Source: an uncultured Oscillospiraceae bacterium (GTDB taxonomy: Bacteria; Bacillota; Clostridia; Oscillospirales; Oscillospiraceae). From it: a stretch of 38,922 nucleotides of DNA. Below the pieces are notes generated by a model that worked only from the letters and a program-made list of their open reading frames with translations, searched no databases and was not told where the DNA came from. Below are positions 23,311 through 29,354 of the stretch, in pieces. The stretch is taken from the NCBI GenBank assembly GCA_934590505.1, contig CAKTPC010000005.1, positions 1 through 38,922 of the forward strand. Reading direction: 5' to 3'. The first letter of the stretch is position 1. The number at the start of each line of letters is the position of its first letter. A program made the position numbers and the translations under genes.

Positions 23311-24694
23311 TATGAAAATGACCAAGAACCCCATGCCCGAGCAGGACCCCGTAGTCCGCGCCGGCAATTTTGACGAGGTCGCCCTCGGCTACACCGCCGA
23401 GATGGCTATCGACGAAGCAAAGCGCTGTCTCAACTGCCGCGATCCTCACTGCCGTCAGGGCTGCCCCGTCTCCGTGCGCATCCCTGAGTTCATCGCCAAG
23501 GTCGCCGCGGGCGATTTTGACGCGGCTTATGATATCATCACCTCCACAAACTCCCTGCCCGCCGTCTGCGGACGTGTCTGCCCGCAGGAGAAGCAGTGCG
23601 AATCTAAGTGCGTGCGCAGCATCAAGGGCGAGAGCGTCGGCATCGGCCGTCTTGAGCGCTTTGTCGCAGATTACCACATGAACAAGGAAGTCAAGGACGA
23701 GATCAAGGTCCCCGAGTCCAACGGTCACCGCATCGCGATCGTCGGCTCCGGCCCTGCGAGCCTCACCTGCGCGGGCGACCTGCGCAAGCTGGGCTACGAC
23801 GTCACCATCTTTGAAGCCTTCCACAAGTCCGGCGGCGTTCTGGTCTACGGTATCCCGCAGTTCCGTCTGCCGAAGGAGATAGTCGCCGCTGAGATAGATA
23901 ACCTCAAGGCCATGGGCGTCAAGATCATCAACAACGCCATCATCGGCAAGAGCGAGACCGTTGACGAACTGTTTGAAGACGGCTTCGAAGCTGTGTTTAT
24001 CGGCTCCGGCGCAGGTCTGCCGCAGTTCCTGCACATTCCCGGTGAGAACCTGCTGGGCGTCTACTCCGCAAATGAGCTGCTCACCCGCGTGAACCTCATG
24101 AAGGCTTACCGCGATGATTACGACACACCGATAAAGCACTTCCACAATGTCTGCGTCGTCGGCGCGGGCAACGTCGCAATGGACGCGGCGCGCGTCTCCA
24201 AGCGCCTTGGCGCGGAGCATGTCTACATCGCCTATCGCCGCGGCAAGGACGAGCTTCCCGCACGTAAGGAAGAGGTTGAGCATGCCGAGGCCGAGGGCAT
24301 CGAGTTCCGTCTGCTCAATAACCCCGTCGCTATCCATGCAGGCGAGGACGGCCATGTCACCGGCATAGAGCTTCAGAAGCAGGAGCTCGGCGAGCCCGAC
24401 GAAAAGGGACGCCGCAAGCCCGTGCCCGTGCCCGGCAGCAACTGGATCCTTGACGTTGACACTGTCGTCATCGCCATCGGCACGAGCCCGAACCCCCTGA
24501 TCCGCAACACAACCGAGGGTCTGACTTTCACCCGCAAGGGCGGCATCGAAGCCGACGAGGGCGGCGTGACCGCACGCGAGGGCGTGTTTGCCGGCGGCGA
24601 CGCTGTCACCGGTGCTGCGACTGTTATACTCGCTATGGGCGCAGGCAAGGCCGGTGCGAAGAGCATCGACGAGTACATCAAGAGCAAGAAGTAA
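23303..24694 (+). CDS. nfnB: NADH-dependent ferredoxin:NADP+ oxidoreductase subunit B (NfnB/GltA-like)
   Basis: This 463-residue subunit has N-terminal iron-sulfur cysteines (C-L-N-C-R-D-P-H-C-R-Q-G-C-P and C-G-R-V-C-P-Q-E-K-Q-C-E-S-K-C), then an FAD fold (I-V-G-S-G-P-A-S-L-T-C-A-G-D-L) and an NADP fold (V-V-G-A-G-N-V-A-M-D-A-A-R). It ends with the FAD motif F-A-G-G-D-A-V-T-G-A-A-T-V. The same architecture occurs in the small subunit of glutamate synthase, but adjacency to nfnA and absence of a large GltB subunit support NfnB. It supplies NADPH for biosynthesis in anaerobes. Confidence 0.9.
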   Translation: MANMKMTKNPMPEQDPVVRAGNFDEVALGYTAEMAIDEAKRCLNCRDPHCRQGCPVSVRIPEFIAKVAAGDFDAAYDIITSTNSLPAVCGRVCPQEKQCESKCVRSIKGESVGIGRLERFVADYHMNKEVKDEIKVPESNGHRIAIVGSGPASLTCAGDLRKLGYDVTIFEAFHKSGGVLVYGIPQFRLPKEIVAAEIDNLKAMGVKIINNAIIGKSETVDELFEDGFEAVFIGSGAGLPQFLHIPGENLLGVYSANELLTRVNLMKAYRDDYDTPIKHFHNVCVVGAGNVAMDAARVSKRLGAEHVYIAYRRGKDELPARKEEVEHAEAEGIEFRLLNNPVAIHAGEDGHVTGIELQKQELGEPDEKGRRKPVPVPGSNWILDVDTVVIAIGTSPNPLIRNTTEGLTFTRKGGIEADEGGVTAREGVFAGGDAVTGAATVILAMGAGKAGAKSIDEYIKSKK

Positions 24695-24706
24695 TTCCCA
24701 TATTTC

Positions 24707-24739
24707 AAAAAACAGCGGCACAATGTGCCGCTGTTTTTT
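24707..24739 (+). terminator. Terminator of nfnAB
   Basis: A perfect 15-bp stem including A6/T6 (24707-24721 with 24725-24739) with a three-base loop. It lies 12 bases after the nfnB stop. Confidence 0.92.
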
Positions 24740-24741
24740 GC

Positions 24742-24770
24742 TTGCGTTTTGTGTAAGACTGTGCTATAAT
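24742..24770 (+). promoter_or_regulatory. Promoter of tRNA-Gly(CCC)
   Basis: TTGCGT, 17 bp, TATAAT; the -10 ends 12 bases before the tRNA gene and the -35 starts 3 bases after the preceding terminator. Confidence 0.75.
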
Positions 24771-24782
24771 AATCCAGCCGAT

Positions 24783-24856
24783 GCAGGGTTGGTATATCGG
24801 TATTACTCTAGCTTCCCAAGCTAGCTAGGCGGGTTCGACTCCCGTACCCTGCTCCA
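24783..24856 (+). tRNA. tRNA-Gly(CCC)
   Basis: A 74-base cloverleaf. The acceptor GCAGGGT/ACCCTGC is perfect, discriminator T, CCA encoded. The anticodon stem CTAGC/GCTAG encloses TTCCCAA, giving CCC. The T-arm contains CGGG-TTCGACT-CCCG. It is a single-gene unit and is followed immediately by a hairpin built from its own 3' end. Confidence 0.93.
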
Positions 24857-24907
24857 GAAAAAGCACCTCAGCCTTGTAGGCTGAGGTGCTTTTTCTGGAG
24901 CAGGGTA
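24845..24907 (+). terminator. 29-bp perfect hairpin overlapping the tRNA-Gly 3' end
   Basis: Arms 24845-24873 and 24879-24907 are perfectly complementary around TTGTA. The first 12 bases of the left arm are the last 12 of the tRNA gene, including CCA, so the right arm ends in an inverted copy of the tRNA acceptor. A TTTTT run at the middle of the right arm fits an intrinsic terminator formed by the inner part. Confidence 0.85.
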
Positions 24908-24949
24908 GAAAAGGGAGACGAACGGGAGCGGTAGTGAATGGAGCGCCGG

Positions 24950-25066
24950 GGGAAAAGCGCCGTGCCGCTGCCGGGGGCAGATGGAGGCATGGCGCTTTTT
25001 CCGCAGCCGCAGCTTTTGCAAGGCTATGCGAACGCAGACTTGCAAAAGCTAAATGCGGCAAGGTGG
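24950..25066 (+). repeat. tRNA-associated structured repeat, locus B copy
   Basis: This 117-bp copy aligns with the minus-strand reading of 15766-15881. The short block GGGAGCGGTAGTGAATG precedes it (24924-24940) and also occurs near the tRNA-Lys terminator in locus A. After it comes CAACCCGA-x-x-TGGCC-GC, also shared with locus A. No gene is supported here; frames across it are chance. Confidence 0.8.
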
Positions 25067-25105
25067 ATTTGTTTCAACCCGACCTGGCCTGCGCCGCAGC
25101 GCAGG

Positions 25106-25119
25106 TCGACTCCCGTACC
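25106..25119 (+). repeat. Direct copy of the tRNA-Gly 3' arm
   Basis: TCGACTCCCGTACC is identical to 24835-24848 in tRNA-Gly(CCC), same orientation, 271 bp apart. Together they bracket the hairpin and the structured repeat like attachment-site halves. The remaining 50 bases to the next gene show nothing clear. Confidence 0.65.
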
Positions 25120-25171
25120 GCTTGCTGCATTCTCTGCTTTCTAACGGTACATTTTCACTTCAGTGCTCCTG

Positions 25172-25729
25172 TCACGCCGATAGGTGGTGCGAGCCGGAGA
25201 GGAGCCGGCGCCATATCAGCTTTGAGGAGTCGATAATATACCGGCAGTCCGTCTGCACGGTGCCAGCTCCCTTGAGATAGCGCTCATGCAGAGCGTCGAC
25301 GTCCCTTATGTCCCGTAGCTTCTGCTCGCCGCGCGCGGCAAGCTCCTTTAAATGCTCCACGAAATTTGCGTGGAGTTGCTTTTCATATTGGATATGCTCC
25401 GCCATCGAGCCGCCGAACACGCTGTTGTGCGGATATGTGAAGCTGTCAACGGCATAGTGGATAAGCGTCCCGAGCGAAAACCACTGCCACAGGGAGTGTA
25501 CGCCGCTGTTTGAGAGCCGGCGCATGAGCTTATGCCGGTGCCTGCTGGAATTATCCGCATGGTGGCCGTGCAGGAACTCATGCTTTATAGAGCCGCGCGC
25601 ATATGTAAACGGGTTTATATCCGGCTCAACGCAGCCGAACAGGAACGCGAGGCGCTGTATGCCGCTGAGCTTCGCATCCTTCTGCGCAAGCAGGAGCTTA
25701 CCTATCTGCAAATGATCCTTTTTCTTCAT
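25172..25729 (-). CDS. Zinc-dependent phospholipase C-like protein
   Basis: The 185-residue protein fits the zinc-dependent phospholipase C fold (PF00882 type). It contains G-C-V-E-P-D-I-N near residue 33, H-E-F-L-H-G-H-H-A-D-N, G-T-L-I-H-Y-A-V-D-S-F-T-Y-P-H-N, and several more His that could ligate zinc. No signal peptide is visible, so it is probably cytosolic and may not be a toxin-type lecithinase. The ATG at 25729 follows GGAGGC. It is monocistronic with a promoter at 25761-25789. Confidence 0.75.
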   Translation of the reverse strand: MKKKDHLQIGKLLLAQKDAKLSGIQRLAFLFGCVEPDINPFTYARGSIKHEFLHGHHADNSSRHRHKLMRRLSNSGVHSLWQWFSLGTLIHYAVDSFTYPHNSVFGGSMAEHIQYEKQLHANFVEHLKELAARGEQKLRDIRDVDALHERYLKGAGTVQTDCRYIIDSSKLIWRRLLSGSHHLSA

Positions 25730-25760
25730 AAGAGCCTCCTGCGGTCTTACCGCAGTACAT

Positions 25761-25789
25761 GGTATACTCCATATCAGTGCAATGGTCAA
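25761..25789 (-). promoter_or_regulatory. Promoter of the phospholipase-like gene
   Basis: Minus strand TTGACC, 17 bp, TATACC. A small palindrome (TGCGGT with ACCGCA) lies in the leader near 25740-25754. Confidence 0.5.
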
Positions 25790-25827
25790 GTGAATTTTAT
25801 GAACATTTTAATGCATTCACAGGAAAA

Positions 25828-25856
25828 GCCTCCCCATGCCGAAAGCATGAGGAGGC
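25828..25856 (-). terminator. Terminator of the TetR gene
   Basis: A two-part stem (GCCTCC with GGAGGC; CATGC with GCATG) with one internal mismatch is followed on the minus strand by TTTT. Confidence 0.7.
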
Positions 25857-25875
25857 TGCAAACATTCGGTTCTAT

Positions 25876-26568
25876 TTATTCGAGCCCGTTCAGGGAAAAC
25901 TCGAACTGCATCGCAAGCGCACGGAACAGCTCGCGCATGACCTGCTCAGATATCCCGCGGATATCAAGCCCCGCGATGAAGCCGATGACCTTTTCCTGTT
26001 CTTCCTCCGGGACCTTAAAGGCGCTCATAGTCATAGCGAGGAATCGGCTCAGCTTCCTTTCAAGCGTAAAATATTTATCGCATTTGCGCGCCATATAGCC
26101 GCGCATTATCCCTGCCGTGCCTATCTCAAGCTCATAGAAGTCGCTCTCGGTATAGCCGGGCAGATACGGCGAAAAGATATGATACAATTCCTCGGAGGTA
26201 TGCTCATGGATATAATTCAGGGTCTCCTCATGCGTATAGGCCTCAAGATATATCTCGCGCAGATTTTCGTTGAGTTCCGTCAGCGTCATCTGTATGGAGG
26301 TCTCCACCGCGTATACATACACAGGTGAAGCGTTCTTCCCTGCGATCTTTCGAGCCACTCCGAACTGGTTGCCGAACATAAATTCTACAAGCTCTACCAG
26401 TACGCCGTCCTTCGCGCGGAAAATATTCTGAAAGGTACTCGCCGAGACATCCGCCTCATGAATGATCTCCGCAACGGTCGTACCTTTGTATCCCTTTTCA
26501 AGAAACAGCCTTACACAAGCGGTGAGTATACGCTTCTTCGCCGGAAGGCTTGCGCTTGTTATAGCCAT
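25876..26568 (-). CDS. TetR-family transcriptional regulator
   Basis: This 230-residue regulator starts with a TetR helix-turn-helix: R-I-L-T-A-C-V-R-L-F-L-E-K-G-Y-K-G-T-T-V-A-E-I, then A-D-V-S-A-S-T-F-Q-N-I-F-R-A-K-D-G at about residues 38-54. The C-terminal ~170 residues are the helical ligand-binding and dimer domain. F-Q-N-I-F replaces the more common F/Y-x-Y-F. The likely target is its own promoter or a neighbour such as the phospholipase-like or polymer-forming gene, but no clear shared palindrome is visible. GGAG lies about 8 bases before the ATG. Confidence 0.88.
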   Translation of the reverse strand: MAITSASLPAKKRILTACVRLFLEKGYKGTTVAEIIHEADVSASTFQNIFRAKDGVLVELVEFMFGNQFGVARKIAGKNASPVYVYAVETSIQMTLTELNENLREIYLEAYTHEETLNYIHEHTSEELYHIFSPYLPGYTESDFYELEIGTAGIMRGYMARKCDKYFTLERKLSRFLAMTMSAFKVPEEEQEKVIGFIAGLDIRGISEQVMRELFRALAMQFEFSLNGLE

Positions 26569-26615
26569 ACCGTCAACTCCTTTCCAGCAGCTTGCTGTTC
26601 AAATCTAGGCTACAT

Positions 26616-26644
26616 ATACTACAACATTTTTCGCTCCGGCGCAA
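26616..26644 (-). promoter_or_regulatory. Probable promoter of the TetR gene
   Basis: Minus strand TTGCGC, 17 bp, TAGTAT, about 40 bases before the ATG. Confidence 0.45.
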
Positions 26645-26700
26645 GACTTTATACGTTCTCTCATCACATCAGCTGCGCACCATACCATATTTTTACAAGC

Positions 26701-26739
26701 AAGAAATCCCTGTTTTCACAATGAAAACAGGGATTTCTT
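26701..26739 (-). terminator. Strong terminator of the polymer-forming gene
   Basis: An 18-bp perfect inverted repeat (26701-26718 with 26722-26739) with three-base loop lies 17 bases past the stop codon. The arms are A-rich and T-rich at their bases. Confidence 0.8.
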
Positions 26740-26756
26740 ATCCGATCAACAAAGTG

Positions 26757-27860
26757 TCATTCCGACTCCGGCAGTGCCGGGACAGGCTGCTTTTTTGTCT
26801 TTCCGAGCAGTAGCGTCAGCACGCCGAGGCCGAGCGGCACAGCGACAAGACCGACAACAAAGCTGAGCCCGGGGACGCAATAGACGATCCTCCACGCCAG
26901 AAGGCCTATCGGCAGTTCCGCAAAATAGCAGGGCGCTTTCCTGAGCGCGCGCCGCCAGATGAGCATACCCGCAAAGAAGCTCAGGAACGCCGGAGAAGCG
27001 ACGATCGCCGCGGCATATACGAGCAGCAGCACGAAAGCGAGCCGCAGCCCTATGCGCGTTATCATCAGCAGCACCGCCGCGACAGGAAGCCCGGCCAGCA
27101 CCGCAAAGCCAATACCGAAAGCCTTGGCGTAATCGCCGAAGTCCGCGCCGTAATATTTGGAATCAAGCTTTTCCCATATTGGGGTGAGCCACAGCAGCAC
27201 AAACGCCACAACTGCCGCGCCGAGATAGCTCAGCACAATATTGAGAACCTTGTTGCCGACGCTCTTATGAGCGGGTGCGGACGCAGACTGTAGCTCCTCA
27301 TACACCTCTGCATCGGAGAGCACCGACTTCGGCGCGCTCACCTGCGCATTGCTGCCATAGTGTACCGTGCCGCCGATCTTCGCGCTGTCGCTTATCACGA
27401 CCTTGTCAGCGCTCAGGTACAGGTCGCCGCCGATGCTGCCGTCGATAATGACGGAGCCCGCGGCTATGTACGCGCTGCGCTCGACACTGCCCCTTATTTC
27501 AACGGTGCTGCCCGCAGCGAAGAGATCGCGGCCGACGCTGCCGAATATGTACACATCATTGCCTGCGGCAAAGGCGTCGTTCTCAGCGTCACCGTTGAAC
27601 GTGAGCTGGTTGCCCGCCGCCATGAGGTACTCACAGCCGCCCTGTACATGCACATCACTGCCTGCGGCAAACTGCACGCCCCTGACCTCCGCCGAGCTGT
27701 CCACACTGCCGCCGGCGGTGAACAGGGAGCCGTCATAGCTCCCGGCTGCGCTGCCCTCGGCAAAGCCCGCGCCGGAAGTCTCCGCAAAGGCAGGGCCGGT
27801 CATCGCCGTGAGCATTGCCAGCGTCAGAACGAGCGCCAGCACAAATCCGATCTTTTTCAT
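26757..27860 (-). CDS. Bactofilin/polymer-forming-type protein with membrane-anchoring C-terminus
   Basis: This 367-residue protein has a signal peptide (K-K-I-G-F then hydrophobic core, A-F-A cut near residue 26). Residues about 45-185 form short glycine-rich repeats of a right-handed beta-helix, with phrases such as A-A-G-N-D-V-Y-I-F-G-S-V and A-A-G-S-V-I-I-D-G-S-I-G-G-D-L-Y-L. After a linker (about 186-205) come four predicted helices (208-230, 250-275, 280-305, 325-355) and a charged tail. Polymer-forming domains resemble bactofilins, but bactofilins are cytosolic and lack signal peptides, so this is an exported membrane-tethered relative. It is divergent from the Pro/Thr-rich surface protein. 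Start supported by GGAGG. Confidence 0.75.
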   Translation of the reverse strand: MKKIGFVLALVLTLAMLTAMTGPAFAETSGAGFAEGSAAGSYDGSLFTAGGSVDSSAEVRGVQFAAGSDVHVQGGCEYLMAAGNQLTFNGDAENDAFAAGNDVYIFGSVGRDLFAAGSTVEIRGSVERSAYIAAGSVIIDGSIGGDLYLSADKVVISDSAKIGGTVHYGSNAQVSAPKSVLSDAEVYEELQSASAPAHKSVGNKVLNIVLSYLGAAVVAFVLLWLTPIWEKLDSKYYGADFGDYAKAFGIGFAVLAGLPVAAVLLMITRIGLRLAFVLLLVYAAAIVASPAFLSFFAGMLIWRRALRKAPCYFAELPIGLLAWRIVYCVPGLSFVVGLVAVPLGLGVLTLLLGKTKKQPVPALPESE

Positions 27861-27899
27861 TTTGTCCTATTCCTCCATTCCTTGCCTTGTTACTCTATT

Positions 27900-27928
27900 A
27901 ACATAGAACTGTTTATATTAATTGTCAA
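27900..27928 (-). promoter_or_regulatory. Promoter of the polymer-forming gene
   Basis: Minus strand TTGACA, 17 bp, TATGTT; leader about 33 bases. Confidence 0.65.
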
Positions 27929-27994
27929 CAGATATCCGCCGTATGAATTTATTAATTTTCATTAAGCGGAATTCATGCCAATTTCGTCCGGGTC

Positions 27995-28023
27995 TTGAAA
28001 AAGTCACAATTTTAATATATTCT
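27995..28023 (+). promoter_or_regulatory. Promoter of the Pro/Thr-rich surface protein
   Basis: TTGAAA, 17 bp, TATTCT on the plus strand, about 38 bases before the ATG. Confidence 0.5.
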
Positions 28024-28061
28024 CTTAGATGTAAACCTTGTCTATGAAAGAGGTCGATCAA

Positions 28062-28916
28062 ATGAAAGCTCAGAAATTTATCGCCATATTGCTTGCGCTG
28101 CTCCTGTTGACAGCACTTCTCCCCGCGGCCTACGCGCAGGAGTCGGAGACTCCGCCAGCGGTCGAAACCGAAGCCCCGGCTACCGACACGCCTACTGCCG
28201 AACCCACCGCCGAGCCTACAGCTGTCCCCACCGAGACCCCGGCTGTTGAGCCCACAGCAGAGCCGACTGCGGCTCCGACGACAGCTCCGACTGCCGCACC
28301 GACCGCAGCTCCTACAGCCACGCCATCGGTGCCGATAATAACCAAGCAGCCCACCGGGGAGACGCTCAAAGCCGGTGATTCCGCCATATTCGTCGCCCGT
28401 GCCGATAACTATTCATGGTGCGCATGGCGCTTCTATGATAAGAACGGCACCGAAATAGTCTTTGACAAGATATGGGGCTACTTCCCCAATCTCAAGGTCA
28501 GCGGCGGAAACAGCGAGGTGTTCACCATCTCCAACGTCCCTAAGGACATGAACGGCTGGACTGTTGCCTGCCTGTTCTGCAGCGAGGACGGAGAGTGGGA
28601 GTTCACGAACGCGGCAAAGATAACCGTCACCGCGGCTGCTGCCACAGCCTCGCCCAAGCCCAGCACGACGCCGAAGCCGAGCGCATCACCGTCGGCAAAG
28701 CCCTCGCCGTCGGCAAACGTCTCTCCCAGCGTTTCACCGTCCGCCACTCCCCTGCCCTCTCCGACTGCCAGCGCCGCTCCCGTTAAGGAGGCAAGCGCCG
28801 GGGCGCTTATCACAGCTGCCGTAGTAAGCCTTATGGCAATAATCGCCGCCGTCATCGCGGCCATCGTGATAACCTCCAAACGCAATAAGAAAAAGTCCGG
28901 GCACTCAAAGCACTAA
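28062..28916 (+). CDS. Secreted Pro/Thr-rich surface protein with Ig-like domain and C-terminal anchor
   Basis: This 284-residue protein has a signal peptide (hydrophobic core L-A-L-L-L-L, cut after A-Y-A near residue 25), then a Pro/Thr/Ala/Glu-rich stalk with T-A-E-P-T and T-A-A-P-T repeats (about 30-88). An Ig-like domain (about 90-190) contains I-T-K-Q-P-T-G-E-T-L-K-A-G-D, a pattern of bacterial Ig-like adhesin modules. A Pro/Ser stalk (192-245), a membrane helix (251-273) and a basic tail R-N-K-K-K follow. No sortase motif is visible; it is probably anchored by the helix. ATG at 28062 is preferred (GAGGT ahead); 28044 is possible. It may act in surface attachment or display. Confidence 0.72.
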   Translation: MKAQKFIAILLALLLLTALLPAAYAQESETPPAVETEAPATDTPTAEPTAEPTAVPTETPAVEPTAEPTAAPTTAPTAAPTAAPTATPSVPIITKQPTGETLKAGDSAIFVARADNYSWCAWRFYDKNGTEIVFDKIWGYFPNLKVSGGNSEVFTISNVPKDMNGWTVACLFCSEDGEWEFTNAAKITVTAAAATASPKPSTTPKPSASPSAKPSPSANVSPSVSPSATPLPSPTASAAPVKEASAGALITAAVVSLMAIIAAVIAAIVITSKRNKKKSGHSKH

Positions 28917-28929
28917 ATAGTTCCCCCTG

Positions 28930-28961
28930 CCGGTGCTCTCCGATCTTACGAAGAGCACCGG
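28930..28961 (+). terminator. Terminator of the surface protein gene
   Basis: A 10-bp perfect stem (28930-28939 with 28952-28961) is followed by a T-rich tract (TCTTTCCCTTTTT). Confidence 0.8.
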
Positions 28962-29028
28962 TCTTTCCCTTTTTACCACAACAGCCCCGCAAAAAGTGTT
29001 TTTTCTTGGCATTGTTCACAAGTCATTA

Positions 29029-29057
29029 TTGATTTCTCACATCGCTGCTGATATAAT
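29029..29057 (+). promoter_or_regulatory. Promoter of the small membrane protein and zinc-ribbon genes
   Basis: TTGATT, 17 bp, TATAAT; transcription would start near 29064. Confidence 0.65.
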
Positions 29058-29099
29058 ATTCAGCATGTTATGTAACCCTTTTTGAAAGTGGGTGTGACT

Positions 29100-29342
29100 A
29101 TGAACACAGTCGGGCTGCTTCTCCCGATAATTATCATCCTTGCCGTTATCGCGGCGCTCGTGATCTCATGGTTCGTCGCCGGTGAGTTCTTCAGGATTGC
29201 CGAGGATAAAGGCTATCATGAGCGCAAGTATTTCTGGATATCGTTCCTTCTCGGCTTTGTCGGCTATCTGCTGATAGCCGCCATGCCAGACAGAAGCGTG
29301 GGGCAGAGCGTCGTCAGTAACGACGAGCTTCCCGAGCTTTAA
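29100..29342 (+). CDS. Small two-helix membrane protein, family not recognised
   Basis: This 80-residue protein has one helix at about 5-27 and another near 48-62 with F-L-L-G-F-V-G-Y-L-L-I-A-A-M-P-D-R. The segment G-E-F-F-R-I-A-E-D-K-G-Y-H lies between them. The form F-x-x-I-A-x-x-K-G-Y is common in small Firmicutes proteins with a following zinc-ribbon partner. Function is unknown. It ends 12 bases before the zinc-ribbon/TPR-like gene and is almost certainly cotranscribed. The ATG at 29100 is chosen; the TTG at 29082 is less likely. Confidence 0.65.
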   Translation: MNTVGLLLPIIIILAVIAALVISWFVAGEFFRIAEDKGYHERKYFWISFLLGFVGYLLIAAMPDRSVGQSVVSNDELPEL

Positions 29343-29354
29343 GGAGGGAACAGC

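Noticed and set aside
22426..24721. Long open frames on the minus strand opposite nfnA and nfnB (22426-23367, 23225-24721)
   Set aside because: They mirror codon bias of the sense genes, have Ala/Asp/Val-rich nonsense sequence without motifs, and no ribosome sites. nfnA and nfnB on the plus strand are unmistakable.
24821..25280. Frames across tRNA-Gly and locus B repeat
   Set aside because: They translate the tRNA and hairpin repeat; no independent support.
28130..28885. Minus-strand Val/Gly/Ala repeat frames opposite the Pro/Thr-rich protein
   Set aside because: They arise from the repeat codons of the sense gene.
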